Assembly: GCF_014851395.1 (NCBI RefSeq)
Contig: NW_024041150.1
Span: forward strand, 39,741,437 to 39,805,436
Origin: Micropterus salmoides
Lineage: Eukaryota; Chordata; Actinopteri; Centrarchiformes; Centrarchidae
Direction of reading: 5' to 3'
Length of the DNA: 64,000 nucleotides
Both the position numbers and the translations under genes were made by a program. Positions 1 to 13,500 of this stretch are shown in pieces (positions within the stretch are counted from its first letter, which is position 1; each line of letters begins with the position of its first letter). The notes beneath the pieces were generated by a model that did not search any database, was not told where the DNA came from, and worked only from the letters and a program-made list of their open reading frames with translations.

Positions 1-1633
1 AGAAAAACAAATCCATGAGTAAAAGAGCAACATTACTTCCTGTTGCTGTAATCCAGCGGTGGAGATTGTAGGCAGGGTGAGCTCGACTCCTCTTAACAAG
101 ACGTTAGCTCCCCTGATGGATCATGTGTAAATAGATTTCTATATGTGTTTGTGCTTTAACAAATTACTTCCATGATCAGAGAGGCTGCTGTCAGTTCATC
201 CTGATCGATCCTGTCGGAGCGTCGGGAGATTAAAATGATTAATGAGGTTATGCTGCTGCACCTCGTGCGTAAATGCACACAGTGTCTTTCTTAATGGGGA
301 GACGATTCATCCTATTCCCCCCCGACAGATATAACTGCGATCTGCACATCACTAGAATCCACCTATGTAGCACATCAATAGTAGTGTAAAGCTTTACAAT
401 TCAGAGACAGTAATACTGTAATATAACAAATTACTCTCAAATGACAGTAACTAGTAATCTATAATGTATTACATTTTGGAAGTAACTTGCCAACACTGGT
501 AGTAATGTGGTTTTCCCTCAGTATATATTCAGATTATCTCTGCTGCTTTGTTAAAGTTACTCATGCTGCTCAGTCTGTTTCTGCATTTGGTCTCATTCAC
601 AATCTAAAAATATGGACATATTACAATAATGTACTTACTTTGTGTTGTGGTGTTATCTTAATTATATTCTAACCACTTACCCGAGAAAATACACTGCTGC
701 CTCGGCTGGTTTGAATTATCTCCAGCTGGGATGGAGGTGAAGGACACAAAGAAACACATGAGTTCACATTAAATCATGTGAGTAGTTTTACAAACTAATG
801 GGACAGTTACACTACTTACTCACACAATTACTGCATGAGTAATAATAATGTAATATTAGTACAACAGTCACGAGACACTGAGTAATGAGTACTTTTACTT
901 TTAATACTTGAAGTGCATTTTCCTGATTATACTTACATACTTTTACTTTAGTAACATTTTCAATGCAGGACTTTTACTCGGAACAGAGTATTTTTTACAG
1001 TGTTGTACTTTTACTTAAGAACCTGAATATATCCACACATATAACTGAGTAACTTGAGTTATTATTAAAGGGAAACCTGACGTATGCAAATTGTTTAATA
1101 AACAGGAAAGTTTGCCTACTGTGTTTTTAAAGTCGGTTTGTCATCTCAGCAACACCTGACAAACAAAACTATACTAACGGTACTTTTACTTTTTAAAGCA
1201 GGTACTTTGTAGTTTGACTCAAGTAGAAATTTAAATTGAAGACTTCTACTTTTAATGGAGTAATATTTATCAAGGATAGCTCTACTTTTAGTCAAGTACG
1301 GGATTTGTGTACCAGTGAATAAAGTAAATATTGTGTACTTTATTAATTATCATTTAGTGACTGAGAAACAGCAGAAGTGATGAGTGTTGAGCCTCTGGCT
1401 GGCTGTCACTGCTCCTCCTGCTCACTGATGAAAGGGGCCATTTAGTAGTTAGGCTGACTCCTCATTCTCTCTTTGTTGCCTTCACAACACCGAACATCCA
1501 CTCAACACAACAACCACCACTAACTTACAAAGAACTTAAGTTTCTGATGGTGTGTATTCTCCCTCTTTGTGTGGCTCACTGAGTCTGGGCTGTGACACAG
1601 TAAATACAGAAAGATTAAGATAAAGACATGAAC
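1..1633. other. Downstream flank or introns of BTNL-1, no firm gene
   Basis: The stretch is AT-rich. About 880-1270 is full of short 'acttttactt' style motifs typical of dispersed fish repeats, probably an hAT-type MITE, but I cannot define its ends. A candidate small BTNL-1 exon at 681-725 is listed separately. The last coiled-coil exon of BTNL-1 ends at 1634 with an open frame, so the true 3' end of that gene is probably here or beyond the left edge. I see no B30.2/SPRY domain in this stretch. Confidence 0.5.
681..725 (-). CDS. Candidate small 3' exon of BTNL-1
   Basis: On the minus strand a pyrimidine-rich acceptor ending in cccag precedes 45 nt. These are open in phase 0 (15 codons, starting L-E-I-I-Q) and are followed by a strong gtaagt donor. 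Phase 0-0 matches the two preceding coiled-coil exons of BTNL-1. Many butyrophilin and TRIM genes have a very short exon before B30.2/SPRY, so this would fit a gene that continues off the left edge. There is no homologue in the window to support it, so it rests on splice signals alone. Confidence 0.3.
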
Positions 1634-4600
1634 CTCTTTGTTCTTGTTCTCCAGCTCTTCCTTCACAGTCTGCAGGTCGTTCTCCTTCCTCTGCTTCTCT
1701 TCTTGGAGCTGCTGCAGCTCAGCTTGTTTGGTTTCAACCTGGAAGGACAGCGAGAAGTTTTAAAGAGAGGAAATGAGACAAATGTTCTTTTTACAAACAT
1801 TTAAAACTTTACACTATAAATTAACATCTGTGACAAAAAAAAAAACAAATAAGACTTTATTTTGTACTTGACCTACATAAACTACTGTGACATAAAAATG
1901 TGACTTCATACTATAATCAATGTATTATATTATTAAACTAAAGATGAACCTCATTCCTCTTGGTCTCCAGCTCATCTTTCAGTGTCTGAACTCTTTTCTC
2001 AGCTTCTTCCCTCCTCTGCTTCTCCTCCTGCAGCTGCTGCTCCTTAAACTGAGAGAGAGGAGAGACAGAAACAGGGACAAGAATCCAGACATGATTTTAG
2101 CCATATTTATTTTATATATATATATTATAAATTTGAACAGTATTGCATTTGTTTCTTACCTCTCTACCTCGTTAACTGTTGTGTTGTTTTAATCAGGTAT
2201 GTGATTGGCAAAGGGCAAAAAAGCAGGAAAATATACTGAGACCCCCCCACACCCGGGATCCACCTCTCCCTCAACCCCATCTTTCCCCAAATAAAACCTG
2301 TTAATCCCCAGAGTTGCGTTTGGGTCCACCCTGTCCCCACACTCCACAACACAAAGGTTGTTTTGTGTATTGATAAAATGTAGAAAAAAGTTTGACATTT
2401 CAACTCTTGCAGCGGGCAGGTGTGTGCGTGAGACGAGAACGACCGCGGCAGTTTCACGGGATTTTGCCAGTTACACAGAAACCGTTGCCATGGTTGCCGT
2501 ATGAAAAGGCCTTATATAAATCCTGTCACAACCATTCACAAGAATCTTTTTTATAACGTGCCAAAACCTTTAACATAAGGAAAGTGCAAAGTGTGTAGAC
2601 TACAGGAGTGATCAATCGACAACAAAGTCAAAGCAAACTTTAGACATATAGCCTATAACAAGCGATAATCAAAACATACGCGAGAGCGACTGTGGTACAC
2701 ACTGCGCAGGTGGGGAAACATCCTTGTTGATACTTTATATATTATATTTTACACGTCAGCCTATATAAATGACCTCAAATCCTTTCCATTTCACTCCGCC
2801 AGCTCCTGAACCCCCCTCTTCTTTTTCTAATTAAAGATCTGCATGATTCACATGGGTCAGATTTACAGGTCACATCCTTGTTTAATCTCCATTGACTTTG
2901 CTTTGAATGTTATGTCCTGTTTCTTTACTTACATGTTTTGTCTCCCTTTCCCCTTTTTTGTTCTTCAAACTCTTCATTGTCACTGTTTCATTTGTCATGA
3001 GCTGCTCTCTTTCTGCTTCAATGTGGAGCTGACCTTCAGGTTTGATACTTTTAAAGCGCTCCTTCTGTTCTCCTTTATCCATTTCATCCCTGTGGCTTCT
3101 CTTGCTCTCTGTGTGAAAATACAGGCAGTAGAATTAAAGTCATGTCCTTGCATCACAGCATATCAGACAATTGAGTCCAAAATCAGGTGTTAATGGGCTA
3201 CAAAAATAAGACACCTGACAATTTCACTTATTGCAAATAAAAGTAGAAAAAACACCACATATTTAAAAAAAATACTGACAATTTATATCATATTAAATTT
3301 ACACAATTAATCACATTACTATGTCCCATTAATCTGTAATTAATTTGCAACTCACTGATTCTGTTCTGTCTCCATTTCCACACAGAAAAGATAAGTAACA
3401 AAATTATCATGATGCAAGCAGCCAAACAAACAGCCAATCCAATTATGACGGGGGACAAACTGGACTGGACCTCAAAGAAATCATCTGAAATTATAAAACA
3501 CAAAATAACATGGTTTATAGAACACTAGACTTCAGCTATTTGAAACTAAAACATTGATCACATCATCAATCATTTCTACCTGGAACCTGGATGTGAGTGT
3601 CTCTGGTCTGGTTGATATTCTTCTGTTGGACTCTACAGGTGAAGCTGTTGCTGTGTCTCTTCTCCACAGTCACTCTGCTGCTGACAGTATAGAGGTCATC
3701 AGGACCTCTGACTGTCTCTGTAGGTCCAGCAGAGAGGAGGTTTCCCTCACCGTCCAGCCAAAACACCTCAGGCTCTGGATACCAGCCTGCAGACTCACAC
3801 TGTAACACCACTCCCCCTTTGTCTCTGTCAATCCCTGCTAAACTGATGACAGGTGAGGAGACGGCCCCTGATGTTGAGCAAGAGGAACAATTAAAATACA
3901 GGTCAGTTTTACAAAGACTGCATTAATAATTAAAAGAGATGTATAAATGTAAATCTACACATTTTCATTTTGTCCAATACTTGTAAATATTTGCTAAACT
4001 AATGAGATTCCAGCCTCAGCTGCACTTTGTGTTTGGTCCAAATTAGCAACTGTTAACACATTAAACTACAACAAGGTAAAATGTAAACCTGCTAAACTTC
4101 AGCATGTTAGTATTGACATTATGAAGATGAACCTCATTCATCTTGTTACATTCTGATGTTTGCATTTAGCTTAATGCACCGCTGTGAATGGGGTTGTAGT
4201 GAGAGTCACTTTGTGTCAAGATTTTGGAGGCTCATGTCTTTTTTATTGTCTTTCAAAAACCAAAAACACAAGAGAAGAACTGTGAGACCTGACCAGGGAC
4301 TACAGATTAAAAAAATCTCTATTAAATTAACCAATACATTAATGAATACATTGATTACAAAGTGTAATTTTTGCTTTAATGTAAGCAGCCAAAAGTTTTT
4401 TTCAGCTTTTATGTAAATTAAAGAAAAAAATTAAGGACCAGTTGTTGTTTCACACATTAATTTTAAAAAGTCAATCTGCTGCCTGTCTTGGAAATCGTAT
4501 ATATATGGTGTGATCTAAAGAAGCAACAGTAACATCGGGGTGCAGGGTTTAATGAAGGGTCAGCTAACATCACATCATAAAGTAAGTCACATCACATTCT

Positions 4601-7428
4601 GTTTAATTTATATGACTCTATGTATCATACTTATATAAACTACCTTAAGTAACATGGAAAATATTTCCTCCCAGAACATGTTCAGTTCAGCTGTTCTAAA
4701 AAACATGTAACCGTTAAACTGGTGTTTGATAGCTGTGAACTCTTCATGTCCCAACATGAATGGCTGAAAGCTGTTTTGATCCTACTTCAGTTATTCACTG
4801 GATACGCTGCACAGACTACACACCAAACTGCACTACACATACATCATGTATCTACTCACCAACAACAAGCTCAACGGAGGCGTCTGTGTTCATATCTGGA
4901 ATGTAACATTTGTATCTCCCCTCATCAGAAGGTTTCACTTTGGAGAGTTTCAGTGAAATGTTTCCGTGCTTCAGTTCATCAGTGAACAGAGTTGTTCTTC
5001 CTTTAAAGGAAGGATTTTTTACATTTACAACGTCCTGACCAGCACGCCACACATAAACAAATCTGGGGTTCAGATCTGGTCTTGTCCACTCAAAAGTCTT
5101 GGCAGCAACATCCACTGCAGGCTGCAAATGACATGGCAAGATGACGTCATCGCCAACTTTTGCCACTATTGGCTGAGGAGAACCAATTAACTGGGAGTGA
5201 CCTGGAAGGAAACCAAATATAGGCTAGTTATAAGTTCTTTTAGTAAGAACTAGTTAAATTAGTTCAGCTTTATAAAGTGCGGCTGAACCATATACAAAAA
5301 AATCATATTCTGATTATTTTGATTTTGTGATGTGAATTTTTATATTTTACACTATTTTACAAGTAAATAGTGTGTTCACACTGTTGCTGGGCTCACACTG
5401 ATGTGCAGCCAGGAGAAGCATAATTACAGCCTAAACACATATTTGCATTGCATATACATACTTTGCCAATAATGTTGAGCCTTGGGAGGAGGTCAAACTT
5501 CAGCAAACTCAGAGTTTCCCATCTCAGGCTCAGTCAACTTAGAGCTCAGGAATAATCTCAGAGTTTGTTACGCCTGCTTTCTCAAACAGGGCCCTGAGGG
5601 CTGTTTCACAAAAGCAGAATTTAGAAATCCAGGATAACAGAAAAAGCTAGGCTTGACCTAGTGTGTTCAGAGCATCTGGGCTTTATCTGTTTCACGAAGG
5701 CCAAACCAGGCTCAGGAGGAGCGACTATGTCAAGCCAGGTGTAAGTAATTCAGATAAATGTGCTTCAACAGCTTTCTTCAAGAGACCACACAGTCGATCA
5801 CAGATTCATTGATGCTGAAATGCTGAAAAGACTTGTGCAGCATACTTTACACACACAGTGAGTAACAGCGAATAAAGAAGGTTTACGATGAAAAAATGCA
5901 CATATCATTTAAAAAAATAAAAGAAACAAGGCCGTAGTATTAAAACAGCGAAAAAAAAAGTGTGGCAGACAATAGAGGGCCGACTGAATGAGTAAGTAGC
6001 TAAACGTATTACTGCTTCTAACTGAAACTGTCATAATTATAATATTACTATGAATGGTAACGTTATGTCAGACCTTAAAAGTGAGAAGTGGACGTTAATA
6101 TGTCACTCAGCAAATGTATTAATTACAACCACTAATCAACATAGTATCTATTCACAACAAAAGTTATCTCCTTATAGAAAAGGATCCAAGGGGACATAAT
6201 TAAGGGGTGACGATACACTTGACTCACCAGATGTGATGATGCATAAATTCTCTGTTTCTGAGAACAAGATGAGAAAAAGTATTTTCACACTATTTTGAAG
6301 TAATATTCAACGCTAAAATATCTATATAATAGAGGGGAGTCTGGGGGGCCTCACTGACATGTTTTTGAGCATTAAACTCTTAATTTCCTGACTTCTGGAG
6401 AAATATTCTGTAGCAATTTATGGTGGAAATGTCTTTATTTATATAAAAGGAAACAGAAAATTCAGCTGGCTTGGACTGTTCAATATATAAAATATAATAC
6501 AGTAATCAGCAGCTTGTTGTGAAAGCTTAAGTTACTATTTTGGACAGTGCACATTTGTTTCTTCTATGTTTACATTGCATTGCATGTTTTCTTATTGTGG
6601 AAATAAACCTTTCTTAAAGCATTTTCAGTTATTTAACATTTTTCATTGCAAGCAGCAAAAAATACTGTATCATATTTGTAACTGAGGCTGTAGTCCTACA
6701 GTCTGACAGCCAGTCAGACTCACACCTTTCTAAAACATGACATTGATACATCCACAGGTGAACAGTTCCTGCTGTGCTAATTGATAAGTGTTTAACAAAC
6801 TATTTATTATTTTAGTTATTTGTTGTTATGTTATGTGCCTTTATCCTCGCTGTTGCTCACTGTGTGCAAAGTATGGTGCATGCGTCTTCTTCTCCAATTA
6901 TGAAACCTAATAAACACAAACTATGTGCTACCATATTGCCAAAATGTAGGCTACCTGTGTTATTTTAATGCAGTGTAATGAAAAATATGCACAACACATA
7001 CATAAGAACATGGAATAACTGAAATAAACACATTGGTTTCTGATCGGCGTGACCGCAGACTGAACATATTAGGCACCAGGATTAACTAAAGTTTTCTGTT
7101 ACTTAAACATCTGCATGCAACTCTTTTAAATGTTTAAAACATAAATGATGCTTCCACACATGTGTTTCTGGCTATATTAAATGTTTTTGGGGGTTTTTTC
7201 AGAGAAAAACTAAAAATACCAATTTTTCAAAACAGTTAACAGTCTTTAAACCTGCAAAAATTGTTTTTTTGGTTTGTTTTTGGGGGTGCCACTCCTGAGG
7301 GCAGCAGAATCAAGCTGAGCGAACCAAAACAGTAATACTTTTATACGATTATATTTGTGTGTGAGTTTACCTGTACAAAAGTGTGATAGAAGATGGACAA
7401 TGAAAAAAGTATGGTTCTGAGCGAACAT
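1634..7428 (-). CDS. BTNL-1: butyrophilin/B7-like receptor with cytoplasmic coiled coil (3' incomplete)
   Basis: Likely type I membrane protein of the butyrophilin/B7 group. Exons in transcript order are leader 7371-7428, V-set Ig 4860-5201, C1-like Ig 3580-3867, transmembrane 3356-3484, charged cytoplasmic 2933-3108, and coiled coils 1950-2048 and 1634-1738. These sum to 399 codons with no stop. Start ATG is at 7426-7428, with a hydrophobic leader ending HFCT. The V domain has Cys in VILPCHL, Trp in EWTRPD and the DEGRYKC motif. The C domain carries GWYPEPEVFWLDGEG and FTCRVQQ. The membrane segment is about 22 residues (VIIGLAVCLAACIMIILLLI) followed by WKWRQ. The Ig, leader and membrane junctions are phase 1, and the coiled-coil exons are phase 0. 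Two Glu/Lys/Gln-rich exons (heptad-like, each ending in a related LETK/LENK block) suggest dimerisation. A SPRY domain may follow off the left edge. A 686-bp insertion sits in the intron after the charged exon. Ligand unknown. Confidence 0.8.
2195..2887. mobile_element. Unidentified 686-bp insertion in BTNL-1 intron
   Basis: The paralogous intron at about 18740-18775 runs straight through 'tttaatc'. In BTNL-1 the same 7 bases occur at 2188-2194 and again at 2881-2887, bracketing 686 bp absent from the copy. That is the pattern of an insertion with a target-site duplication of about 7 bp. The insert holds a GC-rich patch near 2430-2500 followed by a TATA-like 'ttatataaat'. I found no open frame worth calling and no family match. 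Confidence 0.55.
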
Positions 7429-10400
7429 TGAAGAGACAGTCCAGCCATCTGGTAAAACATCCTGCAGTTTGGAAAATGGACAGAAACCATGGAAACATTA
7501 TCTTGTGGAAAAGACTCTCTGAAGTTGTGTTGAGATAAAATATGATTAAAATCCTGATCTTGTCAATTTTATCACTCAATCCCCAATTCAAATTATTACA
7601 TTTAACAAAAAACTGTTTTCTTTTAATTTGAAGTCTGCTCAGGATTGAGTTTATATTTGACCAAACTGCTTATTCTGCAGAAAAACAGTTCAAATTAAAA
7701 ACTTAGATGAGTAAAACGTACCGTTACATAGTTACATATTTATAATAGGTTAAAGGCTACATATTTAATCATATTCTTTTCTGGGTTTGAATTTAAACAA
7801 AGCCCTACAGACTTCACTGACCTTCACTGAGACCTTACATAAATAACATGACGTGACTTTTACTTTCACTTTTGTCACACAAACACAGACAGAACATCAG
7901 AAAACTGCGCTTTTTCACAAAACTCTCTTAGTAAATTAAAGTTTTTTGATGCTGACAGAATCGTTTCATAAAACCCTCTCCATTGCACAAAGTCCATGCC
8001 AGTAATATTTCATGTAAGATGATAAAGACGCTCAATACTCGACAGGTTGCTCTCAAACTAGCAGGCGTCCTGTTCAAATGACTAAAAAATCTAAAGCTGA
8101 TTAATTTTAAAACGGTAAGATAAGAAATAGGCTTCAGTAAAAACAAAAAAACACAAAAGCTAACGGTCTGTTATTATGTGCATTTAAATAGATGTTAGAC
8201 AAAGTGCGTTGAACAAGGAAAATTCGACGTACCTGCTGTCTGTTCAAGGGACTGCTGTTAATTATTAATCCAGGTAAAGTTGGTGTAAACCTGTTCTGGC
8301 CGGGCAGCCTGAGAGAAAGTCAAAGACGCGTTCCCGTCTCAAAACGTTTTGGACCACTTTGCTACGGTTTCCGGGTGGGACGACTTGTTTTCTGGGACAT
8401 ATGCAACGCTGAACATCGGGCTTCATGGGCTTCAAGGTATGTGTTCTCCTGTTTGGAGGGCGTGTGTCACAGGTGTTAGCCAATCAGCAGCTATGCCTGT
8501 ATAAACACCGCCCTGTTAATATAATTGATGTTTCACTCTGGTTTACCAACTGCAACTTGTTAATTCAGTAGATTTAGTTTAAAATTGCAAATGCAGTTCA
8601 AACTTCCACGTTTAGCCATGCAGTGTTAACCCATCTTTTTAAGCATAGAACAACAAGGTAACTAAAATAAAGTCATCATTAGCTGTGTTACCTTATACTG
8701 TGATGACCTGAGGGGGACTACACATGTAAAATTCTGGCATATTTACATTGCTTAAAAGCTAAGATGTCCATTAATATGCACTGTCTCTTTTATATAAAAT
8801 GTAAAATACAAGGCAAATAAGTGTATAGGTTTACAAACTAGCCTACTATGAATAACATGTGGTCAATGTGTAAATTAATATGCAGGATCTAAACAAAGCA
8901 TTGTGATCCTGTCTGGTTTCCATAAATAGGCTAGTTTCATGTCTGTGTTGGACACAGGAGGTCCCCCCATGTTAGAAAAATACGCTGAAAAACAGCCTCT
9001 TGTAAGCCCCTTTCTGTGAAGTAAAGTGCCCTCCAAAGTGCGCCTATGTGCTAAAAATACAATAAAGGGCATCACTGTTTCATGTTGAGTGTCTTTGCTG
9101 AACTTTGAGCTTGTTGCCAGGTAACTGATCACAACAACGTTTCTTAGTTGTCTCAGCATCTTGTTAGGCTCGCTGTCTTACTGCAGGAGGCAGAACAGGA
9201 CCCTTTAGAAATTTGTGTTACATCCATCAGGCCTTTCTATAAAGTGAGTGTTTGAGAGAGATAATAGGAGACACAGGGACGTAAAAAATTATATCTCCAA
9301 GAAGCTTTGTATGTGTGAAACGAGTTAATATTTGTGGACTACTGAACGCCCTGCGGGATGTAGATTTCCTTTCTGAGAGCTACACAATGTTTAATACTTT
9401 TTAATACTCCAGCAACAGTTATACTCTGCATGTATATGGAAGCTGTAGGTGCAAGTTACTTTGTGTGAATGAAAAAGCCAACAGTAAATCAAACTGTTAA
9501 ATTTAGCTTCACCTTCAGTTACAACATTAAATGCTGCTGGCACCCCGGATATGGTGTCCTTTGACATATCGCTGGTCACACTAGAGTTTGAGTTTTGTTG
9601 TGGCCGTAACATGAACAGAATTGATAAAGCTTGCACAGATGATGGATTTTCTCATGGCATATACTTAACATTGGAGTACTACTTGTAACTAAGTAAACAT
9701 TTAAAATACTTGTATAACCACTGCATTGTAGACAGCCAGATGATGCAGCTTTATTATCATTGAATATTAAACAGACACAACCATATTTTTGTTTTTTTAT
9801 TTTTTATTTGTAGCACAAAATACATATAAAAATATATAGAAATGCAATGTAAGGATTATGCAGGAGAGGGAAGAAACCCCAAGGGTTTCTGGTAAAACCT
9901 CCCCTCTGGATTTTCAGTTAATATCATACAAAACAATTCTAGAAAAATATAATGACAGCAATGATAAACAGTTAAATAAAACATACACAAAACACACACG
10001 ACATCAGTATTTTTTCAAGTTTGACTTAAATACTGACAATGATGGAAAAGGTTTGATAGAGATGGGAATAATATTCTAAATTACTGGTCCTCTGTATTTT
10101 ATGGAATATTGTCCAAGAGTTGTTTGATAATAAGGGAGCAAACACAGATACCGTACATATTGGGAGCTTGGGTAAAGATCTGTTGGAGGGAACTGACTTT
10201 TCTCACCCTTTTGTCTCCAGCTCCCCATTGTCAGTCTGTTAAGTCAACGGGCAGTGATGTGCAAAGACTGTGCAAAAAAAGAAGAATAAAAAAGGACACC
10301 CTTACTGCGTGCTATGTAAAGGTTAAAGTTAAAAAAGGCTATCAGTGATGGTTACCCCCCACCCCCTAAGTGGGTGTTGATAATTCAAGATGAGAAACCA

Positions 10401-10529
10401 CTGCTGTATGTTGAAGCCACAGTGAGTGTGGCCTCGGCTTTTGCGTCAAGTTCAGAAATAAACTGAACAGGAAGAGGAAGTTTTCACCTGCTGTAGTTCA
10501 GTCTGATGCTCAGTCAACAGCAAGACACC
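7429..10529. other. Intergenic: BTNL-1 upstream and FCRL-A upstream
   Basis: About 7550-8450 is the BTNL-1 5' flank and has a diverged copy at about 19600-20360. About 8800-10390 is the FCRL-A 5' flank and is repeated at about 62430-64000, with a further partial copy near 57800-58080. The two BTNL-1 and FCRL-A genes diverge from this interval. I found no additional exon here. Confidence 0.5.
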
Positions 10530-13500
10530 ATGGAGGCTACATCTCTCTGCTTCAGACTGAGTGAGTACTGAGTCTCAGGTTTCTCTTTTTACTTTTATGT
10601 GTCTGAACATCAAAGCAAACATGACTGATAGCTTTACTCCTCTGTTTATTCAGTGATGCTTGAATTCATTCGGCTGGAGACACAAGCTCAGAATCACACT
10701 CAAAGTGGTGAGCAACAAAGAGAAAATCCTACAAATTATTTCTTTTTAACAGTCACATCATTCTCTCAGAATCAACATAGGAGGTTGATCTTTACCCATT
10801 AAATACATCTATGCCTAAAAATTTTCATAAATTAAGCTGATCTCAAATTTGAAGTTAAATTTGATTAGTTCAAGCTAATGTATCATTAGTATTCAACATG
10901 CATTTGGGATTTAAAAGGTAAAAAATAAATAAAAAAATTTGGCACAGTGGCCCGGTGGACAGCACTGTCGCCTCACAGCAAGAACGTCGTGGGTTCAAAC
11001 CACGGTTGCCCCGGCCTCTCTGTGTGGAGTTTGCATGTTCTCCCCGGGGTCTGCATGGGTTCTCATCCAGGTGCTCTGGATTCCTCCCACCGTCCACAGA
11101 CACGCGGACTTGGTTAATTGGTGACCCTAAATTGTCCTTGGGTGTGAGTGTAACTGGTTGTTTGTACCCCGCCTTTCACCCAATGTCAGCTGGGATTGTC
11201 TCCAGCCCCCCATTGGTAGTGATATTTGGGGCTGCTGCTTAGGCAATTTTTAAAGTTTATGTGGTCCATATCTAAAAAAATATTTTCACAATTATATTGT
11301 GCTGACAATCGCTGCTTGGCTTATGTTTCCAGGCAACATTTTTTTTGAGTGAATGAAATGCTAGATTTACTGTATCTAGTTCACGAGAGTCACAAGGTGT
11401 GGTCAGGGTGTATGATGGACCTGTTCTAAGTCCAGTCTGTTTTTAACGTTCAGGCAACAAAAGCACCGAGAACATTTTCTCTATGAAACATTAATTGACA
11501 AAATTTCATCATAATGTTGACAGACAACGTCATCCGGGTGTCATTATGTTTCTTTTTAAATAGATTTTAAAAGATATTTGATGTAAATAAAATTAATTTC
11601 TAAATAACAGGACTGTGTGTTTTTGCTTTTCTGTCCTTTGGAACTGGTGGAGGTCTCACAGGCTCTCAAGGGACCCCACTCAGATGGCTAACAAGTTACT
11701 TTTTGGTTGAAAGATTTGTTGGTCATTTAGCTTTTCCAAAAAAATTTATTTACCAAGCAGAAGTGTCTGACATTTTATGTTTTGACATGTTGTTCAGCTG
11801 GTCCTGTGATCCTGGAGACTCCTGCTCTTCCTGTTTTGGTGGGACAAAATGTGGTTCTGCGCTGCAGACACAAGACAACTTCCACCAACACCAAAGCTGT
11901 TTTCTACAAAGATGACGTCCTCATTGAGAGCAGTCCTGCTGATGAGATGCCAATTAACAATGTTTCCAAGTCTGATGAAGGCGTCTACAAGTGCAGCATC
12001 CCTGGTGTTGGAGCGTCACCAGGAAGCTGGCTGGCTGTGAGAGGTGAGACATGATAGTGTTACAAAGCTAAAGATGATATTTGTGCTAGTTGAATAGCCA
12101 GGACGGGAGCAGACTAGTCATGGCGATGTCACCGTTCCTATGAAAGGTCCTATTGTCTGGAGTTTGATAGAAATCTCAACAGTGTCTAGTTTCATGAAAG
12201 GTGAAAGTTCAGTGAAAGTTTACTGTTGCATTTTTTTTATTTATGGCTCTTTGTATTTATGTTTTACAGGTTTAAAATTCTATTTAAAATTAAAGTTCAT
12301 GAGTGGAATTTGTAATCTAACAACAAAAACAATTTCTATCATCTCTCCATCCCCTCCTGAAGAGACCCTCCCCAAAGCCACTGCTGCCCCTAACGTCCTC
12401 ATCCTGCTGTGGGTAGTTGTCACCACTTTAAGTTTGACTCTGGGGCTGCTGGTGGTGGGATTCCTTTATATTAGGAAACACAGAGGTAAAGAAAAGTAAC
12501 ATCATCTAATCTGCTGCATGTTAATAACTTCCTTAAAAACACTTAGAAGAGAAGGCAACTATAGCCGTCAAGTTTATGAATGAGTGCATCCTATCACACA
12601 TTGGGTTTGATATTCATGTAACAGTTTACATAGTTAGAAATTGAATGACAAAGAACAGCAAAGTCACATTTGTGTGAATCATTTGTGTGAATCATGTCCG
12701 CTGTGTCCAAAGAGAGCAGGTAATTGTTTGAGAATGTATATGTATAATGTTTTTGTGTCTCTGATGTCAGTGTGCTTGCGTTTCTATCCATCAGCGGTGC
12801 TCTGCTTTTCCTCAAAGATGGCAACAGCAGCATCAAACTCCAGCAAGGACGATCAAATAGGTGAGACTGTGTGTGCTGTGATTCAAGTCATTTTGATATA
12901 AAAAATGTGTGACCATCCAGAAGGCTTCTTCACTTCTGACTGGCTGTCAGGGAATCCCAGCTATCTAACCTCTGAAGGGTCATTGTCAAGATGATGGATA
13001 CCACTTGGTTCGTTGGTGCTCCTGGCTGTTGTAACGTCAGTTGTTAAGACTTGGCCTCAGATGACTCAAAGGACCAGAACGACCGGTGTTGGCTTTTTGA
13101 CAATGTTGCCCCTGATTTTAACTTCTTGGATAACGATGACCTAGATCAGGGGTATTCAATTAGAATTCAAAGAGGTCCAGTTAGAGAAAATTTCCCAAAG
13201 CAAAGGTCTGGAGCATAATAATGACTAACTTGCGTTATCATTCAGTACCATAACATATAGTAGTATCAACATATGTTTTTAGTCAACAACATACTGTCAA
13301 TTCAAATAATATTTCAATAATATTTACTGTCAGTTTTCACATCAAACTGGAGGGATAGTAAATAATAACTACTCATAATAACTAATATATTCAGAATTTT
13401 AGTAAACCAACAAAGTCCCTAATTTTTAACCATTTTTTTTATAATAAACACTCAACACATCTTAACAAATGAACGGCTGTAATGCCTCCTCTTCTCTTTC

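Noticed and set aside
3554..3805. Plus-strand open frame across the BTNL-1 C domain, also seen at 19112-19399
   Set aside because: It is the antisense shadow of the conserved C1-like exon. It recurs in each copy because the exon itself is conserved.
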